A program made the translations under genes and the position numbers. Positions 45,501 through 54,097 of a stretch of 64,000 nucleotides of DNA are shown piece after piece. The notes below the pieces were generated by a model. It was not told the DNA's origin, did not search any database, and was given only the letters and a program-made list of their open reading frames with translations. The stretch comes from Shiella aurantiaca (GTDB lineage Bacteria; Bacteroidota; Bacteroidia; Cytophagales; Cyclobacteriaceae), in assembly GCA_030412945.1 (NCBI GenBank), contig JAUHJS010000004.1, forward strand, positions 124,001 through 188,000, in the 5' to 3' direction. Within the stretch, counting starts at the first letter, position 1, and each line of letters begins with the position of its first letter.

Positions 45501-45887
45501 GGCTTCAGGATAACTTACTATCAGCAAACCGCTTTTATTGTAGCTGCTCTGAATGCGGTTGAGCACCTCGGCCCGCATGAGTATGTTAGCGTTTTCGGTT
45601 TCCTCAAACTGGTAGGGCTTTTTGTAACTCGATGGAAACATGAGCACCTCATGGCCCAAGAGGTTTTGCAGGTCGTATTGGAAATAATATGCTTCCTCCT
45701 TATCGTGCATCACAAACCACTGGTGTTCTTTGCCCAGCTGGTGGAGGCAAGCCGCTACCACGGCATCGAGGCTGCCTTTGAGGCCTTTGAGTTGTACCCG
45801 AGCCCTAGCTTGCTTGCGCATGCTTTCGCTGATGGCCTTAATAAGGCTATCGCCTTGGTATACCGATAACAGATCTGAGTTTTTCAC
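42537..45887 (-). CDS. mfd: Transcription-repair coupling factor Mfd
   Basis: Mfd removes stalled RNA polymerase at DNA lesions and recruits UvrA. The 1116-residue length is normal if GTG 45887 (VKNSDLLSVYQGD) is the start; the ATG at 45947 would add 20 residues with no likeness to the family. Domains in order: UvrB-like N-part, CarD/RID domain (LQPGDYVTHTDYGVGRFAGLE, about residues 490-510), helicase motifs VCGDVGFGKTE (Walker A), DEEQKFG (motif II) and TATPIPRTLQFSLMGARDL, then the TRCF C-terminal domain. Confidence 0.95.
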   Translation of the reverse strand: MKNSDLLSVYQGDSLIKAISESMRKQARARVQLKGLKGSLDAVVAACLHQLGKEHQWFVMHDKEEAYYFQYDLQNLLGHEVLMFPSSYKKPYQFEETENANILMRAEVLNRIQSSYNKSGLLIVSYPEALTEKVINKQSLTENTFSIKIGEKLDTNFLSELLISYEFEKAEFVYEAGQFAVRGGIIDIFSYANEKPYRLELFGNEVESIRTFDPQTQLSVDQVEFISLVPNMQTKLLQEKRQSLLEFIPDSSQFWFKDLGQVFDVLEEYFDKASANFNQILKASGNTKVVLKPEEIFETPKSFQKGLEAFTTIEFGNRFHFRNTQQFSFETETQPSFNKNFELLKNHLDDYQQQGYSLVIASESAQQTERLRTIFAEIDPFLKFSDLNISLRNGFVDKQMKVLCYTDHQLFDRYYRYKIKEKHSKSKALTLKELKTLQPGDYVTHTDYGVGRFAGLELVDVGGKQQEAIRLVYRDDDLLYVSIHSLHKISKYSGKEGTPPPISKLGSPDWENKKKRVKKQVADIAKDLIMLYAKRKATQGFRFSADGFMQAELESSFIYEDTPDQAKATADVKADMEEPHPMDRLVCGDVGFGKTEVAIRAAFKAVNDGKQAAVLVPTTILAMQHYRTFSERLSNLPVKVAYINRFKSTKEIKDTLKQVKEGKVDILIGTHRIVNKDVEFKDLGLMIIDEEQKFGVKVKERLKEMRVNIDALTLTATPIPRTLQFSLMGARDLSIIATPPSNRQPVTTEIHTFNNEIIRDAVSNEINRGGQVFFVHNRISDIEEIANLILKLVPDARICIGHGQMDGEKLEKVMMKFIEGEYDVLVSTNIIESGLDIPNANTIMINRAHMFGLSDLHQMRGRVGRSNKKAYCYLLTPPTSALTVDSRKRLSALEEFSDLGDGFKVAMRDLDIRGAGNLLGAEQSGFITDIGFDMYHKLLDETIQELKETEFKDLFIRELSQTTKALVVDCSIETDMEILIPENYVSNISERLNLYAKLDSIKNEEGLAKFTASLLDRFGPLPDTVLELIETVRLRWLAEKLGFEKVSLKRGNMKCYFVPAENERYYKSDVFGKVLAYVQKHSKICKMKEHKSRLILNIDEVESINRALQLLSEMAA

Positions 45888-46003
45888 GCGTTTGCAAACA
45901 GGGCGCAAGTTACAAATGTTTTGCAAATAGAGCGATTTTGCACCCAATGCAAGTTTGTGCTTTTCATTAAAACCAATTGCTTACATTATGTGTTTTCCTC
46001 GCA

Positions 46004-46627
46004 ATGAATCCGGCAACGAAACAAAAAGGAACACCGCTTAGCACTTGGCAGCGTATTGAGCGCGCTCATCCGCACAGGGTAATTCTGACCTTGTTTATGG
46101 TGGGCAGTTTCCTGATTTTCCTGTTTTTAATGCTGGCTTTATATTTTAGTTACGATCCTCGAGGTAATTATTCCCTTTTCCTCCCCAAAAGCTTTCTGGC
46201 CAGTACTGCTCTGCTAATGAGCTCGGGCTTTGTGTTCGATAGAAGTCTTCGTTGGCTCAAGCAAGAACGTTTCGATAAACTCCTGTACACCTTACTCTAC
46301 ACAGCCTTATTGGCGGTGCTGTTTGTGATTTTGCAAGTGGCGGGTTGGAGTCAGCTACACGGTTCTGGTATTTTTCTAAATGGCAAAGCTTCAGGTGCGT
46401 ATTTATATCTGATTACAGGCCTTCATTTGATTCACTTGGCCATGGCCATCGCTTGGCTGGGACATACACTTTTCACCGTGTGGCCTGCTGCTAAAGACCC
46501 TGTGAAACAGCTTATTATTAGCACTAACCCCTACCAAGAGATAAAATTACGCATGCTTATTAGCTTTTGGCACTTCCTGAGTATAGTATGGGTGTTACTT
46601 TATTTGTTCTTTTTATACCTTTTCTAA
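46004..46627 (+). CDS. Cytochrome c oxidase subunit III-like protein
   Basis: From the Met at 46004 the protein has 207 residues and five hydrophobic segments (about residues 27-52, 60-75, 90-112, 130-155 and 183-205). The end WHFLSIVWVLLYLF resembles the last helix of subunit III (WHFVDVVWLFLF) and LHLIHLAMA fits helix IV. It belongs to the COX3 superfamily. It stands alone, divergent from mfd, without other oxidase genes. The TTG at 45977 is a weaker start. Confidence 0.7.
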   Translation: MNPATKQKGTPLSTWQRIERAHPHRVILTLFMVGSFLIFLFLMLALYFSYDPRGNYSLFLPKSFLASTALLMSSGFVFDRSLRWLKQERFDKLLYTLLYTALLAVLFVILQVAGWSQLHGSGIFLNGKASGAYLYLITGLHLIHLAMAIAWLGHTLFTVWPAAKDPVKQLIISTNPYQEIKLRMLISFWHFLSIVWVLLYLFFLYLF

Positions 46628-46834
46628 GATTACTTCCCTTTTAGCTTCTTTATTACATAAAACGAATTGTATTTTTAGGATAAGCGGTTAGTACAATACA
46701 AAAAAATTTTGATAGGTTAAGGCTTTGTGTCTTTAGTGTGGTGAATATCTGAACGATATGCTTACATGCAAGGCACGGTTTTTATGTGAATGCGTACATT
46801 GCGTACCCCTTTTTCATACTAGACTATCCACCGA

Positions 46835-48331
46835 ATGAATGCAGTAAGTCCTTCTACCAACCAGCCGGATGCAGGAAGAGAATGGTCTTTCGACCAAAAG
46901 AATATTGAATCGATACTGAATAGCAATAAGCAATTGATTTTTTTGCTTGATGCCGATGCCCATATCCTTTCGTACAACAAGCGCGCAGGTCAAGCCCTCC
47001 GCTTATTTTTAGGCCATAGGCCTTTACCCCAAACTCCATTTGAACAATTTTTGCCCATTTCAGAACGAGAACCCTTTCGGGAAATAGCGCAGAAAGTACT
47101 AAATGGCCAAGAAGTGTACATCAGCCGTGAAATCCGATTTGGGCGCGTAAATATTTGGTATGAAATCAATTTTTACCCCATCCTGAGCGATTTTGGTGAA
47201 ATAGAGGGTTTGGTAGTGAATGCCGAAGATATTTCTGCCAAAAAGAAAGCCGAAGAGGAATTCAAAGAGTTGGAGATTAGCTATAAGTCCATCTTCCGTC
47301 AGATTGGTGTAGGTATAATGCTTTATGACCTCAATTTCAAACTCAAACAAGCCAACGATCATTTTTATGCCCTGATGGGCTATACCAAGGAGGAGTTTCA
47401 TGGATTTAGCACCTGGACCACCACTCATCCCGATGATGTTGAGATGAGTGCCCAAAAAGCGCTTAGCCTTATCAATGGTTTGTGCGATTCTTATTCAATT
47501 GAAAAAAGGTATATACACAAGTCAGGTCGGGTGATTTGGGTGTACCTTACAGCCTCCATCGTTCGAGATGATAAGGATTATCCTAGGCATATCATTTCGG
47601 TAGTGCAAGATATTACCGCCCGAAAAAAGGCCGAGGAGGATTTACTGTATAAAAATAATGAACTAGATACCTTTGTGTATCGCGCTTCACACGATCTGAA
47701 AGGTCCGGTGGCTTCTCTAATGGGTCTGCACCAAATTGTGAAAGAAGAATTTAAGAAAGATAGGCATGCCATGAGTTATTTTGAGCATTACAATGCCAAT
47801 GTGGTACGCCTCAATAATATCTTGCAAAACCTGATTAACTTGGCCAAAATTAAGGAGATAGAGGCCACACTCCAGCCGGTGGATTTGCACAGTTTGGTGG
47901 AGGATTGCATAGCAGTGCTTACCCATTTGCCGGGCTTTTCCAAAATCAAAATCGAAAGGGAAATAGCCTTAAATGAACCGATCTTGAGTGACCCAGCCCT
48001 CATGCAAACCATTTTGCTCAACTTAATAGAGAACGCTGTTAAATACCGATCGGAATCTTCTCCTTATCTGAAAGTGCAAATCAAAGAAGAGGAGGAAATG
48101 GTGCGCATGGATATAATCGACAACGGCCTTGGCATAGAGGAGGAATTTCAGTCGAAGATATTTGATATGTTCTTCCGAGGCACCGAACAAAGCAGCGGCT
48201 CAGGCTTGGGCTTATACATTGTGAAAAATGCGGTTGACAAACTCAAAGGCACCATTCAAATTCAGAGTAAGGTGAACGAGGGTAGTCATTTCAGTATTTT
48301 CATTCCTCTTAATCAAAAGCCCGCTTGTTGA
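46835..48331 (+). CDS. PAS-domain sensor histidine kinase
   Basis: A soluble 498-residue kinase. It has two PAS domains (about residues 20-135 and 150-265, the second with the PAC pattern IVRDDKDYPRHIISVVQDIT), a HisKA-type dimer domain with the phosphorylated His286 in ASHDLKGPVAS, and a HATPase with NLIENAVKYRS, DNGLGIEEE and GSGLGLYIVKN. No membrane segment is visible, so the signal is probably intracellular. No response regulator is adjacent. The last 23 bases overlap the convergent patatin gene. Confidence 0.93.
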   Translation: MNAVSPSTNQPDAGREWSFDQKNIESILNSNKQLIFLLDADAHILSYNKRAGQALRLFLGHRPLPQTPFEQFLPISEREPFREIAQKVLNGQEVYISREIRFGRVNIWYEINFYPILSDFGEIEGLVVNAEDISAKKKAEEEFKELEISYKSIFRQIGVGIMLYDLNFKLKQANDHFYALMGYTKEEFHGFSTWTTTHPDDVEMSAQKALSLINGLCDSYSIEKRYIHKSGRVIWVYLTASIVRDDKDYPRHIISVVQDITARKKAEEDLLYKNNELDTFVYRASHDLKGPVASLMGLHQIVKEEFKKDRHAMSYFEHYNANVVRLNNILQNLINLAKIKEIEATLQPVDLHSLVEDCIAVLTHLPGFSKIKIEREIALNEPILSDPALMQTILLNLIENAVKYRSESSPYLKVQIKEEEEMVRMDIIDNGLGIEEEFQSKIFDMFFRGTEQSSGSGLGLYIVKNAVDKLKGTIQIQSKVNEGSHFSIFIPLNQKPAC

Positions 48332-50609
48332 AGAGCAGATAGCCGAAGTTTACTAAAAAGCTAATAGGATTTTCGCGGTCATTGTAAAGATTGAGATTTA
48401 CACTGAGCGGTCCGGCAGGAGTAAAATATACCGCATGGGCCGCTCCCATAATAAATACCCGATCGAAGCGTGAACTGAGCACAGGCAACTGGTTTTCTCC
48501 GAGCTCAATCCGCTCTAAGGGAAGAAAAGCATATCCTTCAAGTCGAAATTCTAAGTTTTTGGTGGCTTGCAATACATTGCGCGAACCGAGGCCTACGAAT
48601 GAATTACTTCTGAAATTTTGTAAAAAAAGCAAATGGCTGTCAGGACTGGGGGTAAAACTATTGGCCTGCGCCAAGGTAGCTAGGTAATTGGCCATGGCGG
48701 GCTGATTGCTTAATACCAACTTACCATAATAGCCCATACTCCACTGATTTTTGTGAAAATACTCCTCCGCCTCAGCACTGATCTTGAACCAACTATGCGC
48801 TTTCTTGTCAAAACTTGGCTGCAAAGCCGTATTTCCGGCCTTATAGCTTTCGTTAACATTGACATAATGAATCCCCACCGTTTGTGCCGCTCCTCTGCTG
48901 GCATAGAACTTACGATTCAAGCTGTTTTTCACAAACTGGAGGCTGTATTTTTGTCCCAATAGGCGCGAAATGTCCAGCGTATCGGTAGAAATCAGAATAG
49001 ACCTGTTGCTGAAACGATTGCTATTCGATACAATGGCCGCGCTGGCCACGAACTTGCTTTTTTTGCTTAGGGCAAAGCCAAAATCTATGCCTCCTGAACG
49101 GTCGGTTTGTTCTAAGATGGTGGGGCTGGCTTTATCGAATACGTTCTCCAAGAAATCGGCAATGCGGATGTAATCCCAGTTGTTGTAGGTAAACTGGGGC
49201 TCGATATAAAATGGAATGCGAAAAGGAAAAACCATACGACTTTTCCACTGTGCCGATTGGTAGAAACGGCCATTGTAGGCATTCAGATGATGCTTGAACA
49301 GCAGATAGTTAAAATGACTGTAAGTAAGGCCCAAATACACTTGGCTTACGCTGCGGCTAGCCAGGTTTCCACCAAAATCCACCTCCAACTGGGGCTTGGG
49401 TTCGGCCATGAGTTCAAATGCATAGCTTTTTCGTGTGCTATCGTATGTAATGCCCGGATAGACGGTACGGAAATAAGGTTCAGAAATCAATCGGAAGTAG
49501 CCATCTTCTATGTCAGCAATAGTGGTGGCCTCATTTCTTTTGGATCGAAACACCGTCCGTACGTATTCGCGCTGATTGGTTCTAAAACCATCTAAACTAA
49601 TTTTATCGAACTCAAGTGAAGGGGCACGGTTTATAAAGCCTTGGCGCATGGCTTGCAATTCTTCGGGAGCTCTTCTTCGTTCTACTTTCCCTTGAATTTC
49701 AGGCATTTGCCGCAGGGCCACCTGGTAGCCGCTATCAATAATGCTGGGGATTTGACCAAAATCCAAACTGGTATAGGTGCTTAGGTTGGGCTGCAAATAC
49801 ACACCATTTTCACCTACACTTTCGGGATTGGTTTTATCCAGCATCACAAAAAGCAAAGTCTTGTTCAGTAGTTCATCGTCTTTACCTTCCGGATATTCTT
49901 CAAACACTTTGGAAGATACATTGACACCAATAATCACATCTGGATTAAACTCCCTTTTGGCCACATCTACGGGGAAGTTGTTGTACACACCGCCATCGAA
50001 GAGGTAGCGCCCATCGAACTTAATCGGCCGATAGAAGAGCGGTACCGTCATAGAAGCACGAATGGCATCGTTGAGTTTGCCTTCTCTCATCATTACTTCC
50101 TCTTGGGTGAAAATCTCACTGGCCATGGCCCGATACGGAATCATCAGCGAATCAAAATCATACCCACTAGCCATGGAGGCCTGCGCAAGTAGCCGGGCCA
50201 AGGCAAAATTGATAAACAAATCGCTGGCAAAGTTGGAATTGAATTGGGCGGTAAGGCTGCTATCCACCTTCACGTTTACGCCCAGCATCGATGCGTTGTC
50301 ATCTCCCTTGGAGAAGAAATAGGTTTCATCCGTAAGATTTCCGCTCATCCATTTCTGAAATTCCTCAGAGAGGAGGAGCTTTTCCATTTGCTCGGTGGTA
50401 TATCCGGCTGCATAAAAGCCACCGATTACCGCCCCCATGGAGGTGCCCACGATGTAGTCTATCGGGATATTATTTTCTTCTAGTGCCTTGATGGCGCCTA
50501 GGTGGGCGGCCCCTTTGGCACCGCCTCCGCTGAGGACTAAGGCTACTTTTTGGGCCGGAGCTACTGAACACAGAACGAGAGAAATGAGAGTTAAAAAAAT
50601 GCTTTTCAT
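48309..50609 (-). CDS. Patatin-like phospholipase with C-terminal outer-membrane barrel
   Basis: The 766-residue protein begins with a signal peptide (ending near APAQ) and a patatin domain with GGGAKG (oxyanion hole, 28-33), the Ser57 nucleophile in GTSMG and the Asp of DGGVYNN (about residue 215). After a linker with POTRA-like segments, the C-terminal 400 residues look like an OMP85/BamA-type barrel ending in an aromatic. This is the PlpD (type Vd) layout, in which the patatin part may be carried outside the cell. It overlaps the histidine kinase gene end by 23 bases. Confidence 0.85.
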   Translation of the reverse strand: MKSIFLTLISLVLCSVAPAQKVALVLSGGGAKGAAHLGAIKALEENNIPIDYIVGTSMGAVIGGFYAAGYTTEQMEKLLLSEEFQKWMSGNLTDETYFFSKGDDNASMLGVNVKVDSSLTAQFNSNFASDLFINFALARLLAQASMASGYDFDSLMIPYRAMASEIFTQEEVMMREGKLNDAIRASMTVPLFYRPIKFDGRYLFDGGVYNNFPVDVAKREFNPDVIIGVNVSSKVFEEYPEGKDDELLNKTLLFVMLDKTNPESVGENGVYLQPNLSTYTSLDFGQIPSIIDSGYQVALRQMPEIQGKVERRRAPEELQAMRQGFINRAPSLEFDKISLDGFRTNQREYVRTVFRSKRNEATTIADIEDGYFRLISEPYFRTVYPGITYDSTRKSYAFELMAEPKPQLEVDFGGNLASRSVSQVYLGLTYSHFNYLLFKHHLNAYNGRFYQSAQWKSRMVFPFRIPFYIEPQFTYNNWDYIRIADFLENVFDKASPTILEQTDRSGGIDFGFALSKKSKFVASAAIVSNSNRFSNRSILISTDTLDISRLLGQKYSLQFVKNSLNRKFYASRGAAQTVGIHYVNVNESYKAGNTALQPSFDKKAHSWFKISAEAEEYFHKNQWSMGYYGKLVLSNQPAMANYLATLAQANSFTPSPDSHLLFLQNFRSNSFVGLGSRNVLQATKNLEFRLEGYAFLPLERIELGENQLPVLSSRFDRVFIMGAAHAVYFTPAGPLSVNLNLYNDRENPISFLVNFGYLLFNKRAFD

Positions 50610-50637
50610 AAGGATTCTCTAAGGAGCTAGGAAAAGA

Positions 50638-50663
50638 AAAAGGCAAGCGGAAACTTGCCTTTT
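50638..50663. terminator. Bidirectional terminator between patatin and M23 genes
   Basis: AAAAGGCAAG and CTTGCCTTTT make a 10-base stem with loop CGGAAA, with A and T runs outside. It closes the M23 peptidase gene (minus strand). Confidence 0.82.
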
Positions 50664-50688
50664 AATACACGAAAAACGCATCAAAATG

Positions 50689-52038
50689 TTAGGGTATCAT
50701 CAGCCTATTTATAGGACTGGCGCTTTCTTCTTTTTCTATCAATACTATGGGGTTTTCCACAGTATTTTTAGGGAGCTCGCCTGTATTTTTCACTTCTTGA
50801 AGGCGGTGCATCCACACTTTCATCACACCCATGTAAGCGGTACGGTGATCTTCTTTAATGGGCTCACTGGGAGGAATTTGCACGCGCATAGCATCTACCT
50901 GCTGTCCGCCTTTCCAGAAGCGGAAACATAAGTGAGGGCCGCTGGCAAGTCCGGTTTTACCCACATAGCCAATCACTTGTCCTTGGCGCACTTTAGTGCC
51001 GGGCTTAATGCCGCTGGCGATTTTCGACATGTGCAGGTACTGCGTGGTATAGGTGCTGTTATGGCGTACTTTCACATAGTTGCCATTGTATTTGCCAAAA
51101 GTAGCTTCTACAATCACGCCATCGCCCACCGACATAATAGGTGTGCCTACGGGAGCCGCATAATCGGTACCAAGGTGTGCTTTATAACGCTTTTGTACCG
51201 GATGGAAACGCTTGTAGCTGAATCGTGAGCTGATGCGCGAGTAATTCAAAGGAGCTTTCAAAAAGGCTTTGCGCAAGCTATTGCCTTCTTCATCGAAGTA
51301 GTCTTCACCACTTCCTTGGTTATAGTAAAAAGCATAGTAGGGGTTGCCCATGTGGCTAAACTCAGCCGCTAAAATGCGCCCTACGCCTACCGATTGGCCT
51401 TCTACGATTTTATCTTCATAAATTACCTTAAAGGCATCACCTTTTTGAATGCGGAAAAAGTCAATTTGCCAAGCATATACATCGTGCAATACGCTGAATA
51501 GCTCAGGTGAAGCTCCTGCATCCATCATCGATTCCCATAAGCTCGATTCAATACTACCAACAATGGTTTTCTCCTTCACTTCGATGGGGCGTTCCTGCTT
51601 ATATACTTTAATAGAATCGCTGAGGTCAAACACCACATATTCTAAAGGGCTAGGCTCATACACAAAGGCCTTTACCGATTGAGCGGAATCATTGGCACAG
51701 AGTACCGTTACTTTTTTGTGAGCCAAAATCCTACGTACGTCAAATACCTCTTTAGAGGCCTTGGCAATCTGATACACCATTTGGGTGGGTACATTGTAAG
51801 CCGAAAGAATTTCAGAAAGATTTTGGTTAGGCTTTACCGTCTGTTCAAATATTTGCAGGTTATCTACCACCAAACCATAGAGGAGGGTAGGCTCATAAGC
51901 CACCGTTTCTACTTGAAGTGAATCTTCTGCTACCGATAGTTCAGTCTCAGTAAGCAAAGGTTGGTAATAGGAGAGCCCGGCAAATACCAGCGCGCTAATG
52001 GCAATAAGGCTAAAAAGTGAAATCAGGGAACGTTTCAT
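50689..52038 (-). CDS. M23 family metallopeptidase (peptidoglycan hydrolase), membrane-anchored
   Basis: From the Met at 52038 the protein has 449 residues: an N-terminal membrane anchor (about residues 4-22), an OapA/LysM-like region (about 60-150, with NQNLSEILSAYNVP) and the M23 peptidase domain. The zinc motif HLGTDYAAPVGTP (about residues 291-303) and the second motif QYLHMSKI are present. M23 enzymes cut peptide cross-links in the cell wall. It is transcribed alone; the terminator at 50638-50663 follows. Confidence 0.9.
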   Translation of the reverse strand: MKRSLISLFSLIAISALVFAGLSYYQPLLTETELSVAEDSLQVETVAYEPTLLYGLVVDNLQIFEQTVKPNQNLSEILSAYNVPTQMVYQIAKASKEVFDVRRILAHKKVTVLCANDSAQSVKAFVYEPSPLEYVVFDLSDSIKVYKQERPIEVKEKTIVGSIESSLWESMMDAGASPELFSVLHDVYAWQIDFFRIQKGDAFKVIYEDKIVEGQSVGVGRILAAEFSHMGNPYYAFYYNQGSGEDYFDEEGNSLRKAFLKAPLNYSRISSRFSYKRFHPVQKRYKAHLGTDYAAPVGTPIMSVGDGVIVEATFGKYNGNYVKVRHNSTYTTQYLHMSKIASGIKPGTKVRQGQVIGYVGKTGLASGPHLCFRFWKGGQQVDAMRVQIPPSEPIKEDHRTAYMGVMKVWMHRLQEVKNTGELPKNTVENPIVLIEKEESASPINRLMIP

Positions 52039-52204
52039 ACACACAAAAAATCAATTTTACTTAACACAGCCTAAAGTAAAAAAGAGATCAGCAGATTGTC
52101 AAGACTTATTGAAAGAATATAAAATATTATTTATCAGTATTTTATATGCATCACTTAAAGTAGAGGTTCAATTTATGGAGTGAAATTAGGGGTGTTTTCA
52201 ACAT

Positions 52205-52687
52205 TTAGGGATAGCGATAATGAACTTCCAAATGGCTGAGCACCTTGCGTAGGCAGATGCCCAATTCGTTTTTTATCTCGAAATCCCAAAAGCGAAAAAC
52301 CGTATAGCCCGCCTCTTGATAATAGGCATTGACCTCAGCATCGCGTTGGATGTTTCTTTCTATTTTTGGCATCCAGAAGGCCTTATTGCTTTTGATTTTA
52401 TCTTTTTTCTCCTCCCAATTGTAGCCGTGCCAGAAAGAACCATCAATAAAAATCACAAGTTTTTTTGATTGGATGCTGATGTCCGGTCTCCCTACCATCT
52501 GTTTGTTATTGAGCCGATATTTTACCCCAGCATGCCATAGCGCCTTCCGAAAGACGATTTCGGGGCGCGTATTTTTGCCTTTGATTTTTTGCATCACCCT
52601 ACTTCTTTGAGGAGTGGTATAAAAACCATTGGCCTCTTCAAAGCGAGGCACTTTTATAGGCTCATATGTATACTTAGGTCGACTCAC
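52205..52687 (-). CDS. vsr: Very short patch repair endonuclease (Vsr)
   Basis: Vsr nicks 5' of the T in T:G mismatches that arise when a 5-methylcytosine deaminates. The 160-residue protein has the family pattern RSRVMQKIKGKNTRPEI, LNNKQMVGRPDI and the catalytic segment VIFIDGSFWHGYNW (about residues 79-92). Vsr genes commonly travel with cytosine-5 methyltransferases, here the divergent gene at 52749. It belongs to the type II system 52.2-54.8 kb. Confidence 0.93.
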   Translation of the reverse strand: MSRPKYTYEPIKVPRFEEANGFYTTPQRSRVMQKIKGKNTRPEIVFRKALWHAGVKYRLNNKQMVGRPDISIQSKKLVIFIDGSFWHGYNWEEKKDKIKSNKAFWMPKIERNIQRDAEVNAYYQEAGYTVFRFWDFEIKNELGICLRKVLSHLEVHYRYP

Positions 52688-52730
52688 ATTTATCTACCGG
52701 AAAACTTTTCACTTCAAAAAAGATGACGTA

Positions 52731-52773
52731 CTTTTATAACCATGTATAATGTTTACCAATAAGGTTATGAAAG
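52731..52773. promoter_or_regulatory. Inverted repeat over the methyltransferase start (candidate autoregulatory operator)
   Basis: CTTTTATAACC (52731-52741) and GGTTATGAAAG (52763-52773) are inverted copies with one mismatch and a 21-base spacer (centre to centre 32 bases, about three helical turns). The second arm covers the ATG at 52767. It could be the operator for the N-terminal helix-turn-helix of the methyltransferase, which would adjust its own synthesis. Confidence 0.45.
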
Positions 52774-54041
52774 AATACTACACCCTGTCAGAAGTGGCTG
52801 ATTTATTAGGTAAAAGTAAAGAAACTTTAAGGAGATGGGATAACAATGGCAAGCTTACTGCGGTTCGCGAACCCATGAGTAATTACAGGGTGTATAAAAA
52901 AGAGCAGTTGAAGATTTTTGATGAATTGGATTTTTTGTTTGAAAACGATACCCCCAAAAAGGGAACAGAACCTTCAAAAGCCTTTTCGGTATTAGAGCTC
53001 TTCGCTGGAGCAGGCGGTTTGGCCATTGGACTTGAAAAGGCGGGACTAAAATGTATCGCCCTAAATGAAATCGACCACTGGGCGGCTGAAACCCTTAGGG
53101 TCAATCGGCCTTCGTGGAACGTAATAGAGGCGGATATACGCAACATTAGTTTTGCTGATTTGGCGGGTAGAGTAGATGTAGTCACGGGAGGATTTCCTTG
53201 TCAGGCCTTTAGCTATGCCGGAAAGAAGTTAGGCTTAAACGATGCCCGAGGCACCCTTTTTTATGAGTTTGCCCGCGTAGTGAATGAAACCCAGCCCCTT
53301 ATTTGTGTGGGCGAGAACGTGCGCGGCTTGCTAAACCACGATGGGGGAAGGACTTTGGAAGGCATGAAGTCTATCCTAGACGAAATAGGGTACAGAGTGG
53401 TAGAACCCAAAATACTAAAGGCGATATTTCATAATGTTCCTCAAAAACGTGAGCGATTGATACTGATCGGTATCAGGAAAGATATAGAGGTAGATTTCCA
53501 TTTCCCAAAGCCCAATAAAAAAATATACACCTTAAAAGATGCCCTTAAAAAAGGTGAACTTTTCCCTACTGATGTTCCTGTTTCCGCAGGTTCAGGATAC
53601 CCAAAAAGGAAAAAGGAAATTCTGGAAAAAGTGCCTCCGGGAGGTTATTGGAGAGATTTACCCCTTGATTTACAAAAGGAGTACATGCAAAAGAGCTTTT
53701 ACCTAGGTGGAGGAAAAACTGGTATGGCAAGACGGATGAGTTGGGATGAGCCCAGCCTTACTCTCACATGCAGTCCTGCACAAAAACAGACCGAAAGGTG
53801 CCATCCTGACGAGACCCGTCCTTTTACGGTGAGGGAATACGCTCGGATTCAGACTTTTCCCGATGAGTGGAAATTTGCAGGCTCGGTATCGCAACAGTAT
53901 AAGCAGATTGGCAATGCCGTTCCGGTCAACTTGGCCAAAGATTTGGGCATTTCCATTGTTGCTTTCTTGAACCAAGTATATGCCAAATATCAGTTAGAGC
54001 AAAAGAACCTAGATATACATCAAATGAGCTTGCCCATATAG
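52749..54041 (+). CDS. Cytosine-5 DNA methyltransferase with N-terminal helix-turn-helix
   Basis: The 430-residue protein begins with a MerR-like helix-turn-helix (YYTLSEVADLLGKSKETLRRW, residues about 9-29), followed by the methyltransferase motifs: ELFAGAGGLAIGL (motif I), GGFPCQAFSYAG with catalytic Cys151 (motif IV), ENVRGL (motif VI) and QIGNAVPV (motif X). It modifies C in the target of the adjacent endonuclease, probably of the GGNCC or GGWCC type if the Eco47II assignment holds. A second start at 52767 (MKEYY) is possible, and the inverted repeat at 52731-52773 overlaps it. Confidence 0.92.
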   Translation: MFTNKVMKEYYTLSEVADLLGKSKETLRRWDNNGKLTAVREPMSNYRVYKKEQLKIFDELDFLFENDTPKKGTEPSKAFSVLELFAGAGGLAIGLEKAGLKCIALNEIDHWAAETLRVNRPSWNVIEADIRNISFADLAGRVDVVTGGFPCQAFSYAGKKLGLNDARGTLFYEFARVVNETQPLICVGENVRGLLNHDGGRTLEGMKSILDEIGYRVVEPKILKAIFHNVPQKRERLILIGIRKDIEVDFHFPKPNKKIYTLKDALKKGELFPTDVPVSAGSGYPKRKKEILEKVPPGGYWRDLPLDLQKEYMQKSFYLGGGKTGMARRMSWDEPSLTLTCSPAQKQTERCHPDETRPFTVREYARIQTFPDEWKFAGSVSQQYKQIGNAVPVNLAKDLGISIVAFLNQVYAKYQLEQKNLDIHQMSLPI

Positions 54042-54097
54042 TGTAGGATAATTTTAAATCATTTTATACTTTGTTGCAGAAACTCATTCGGTATAAA

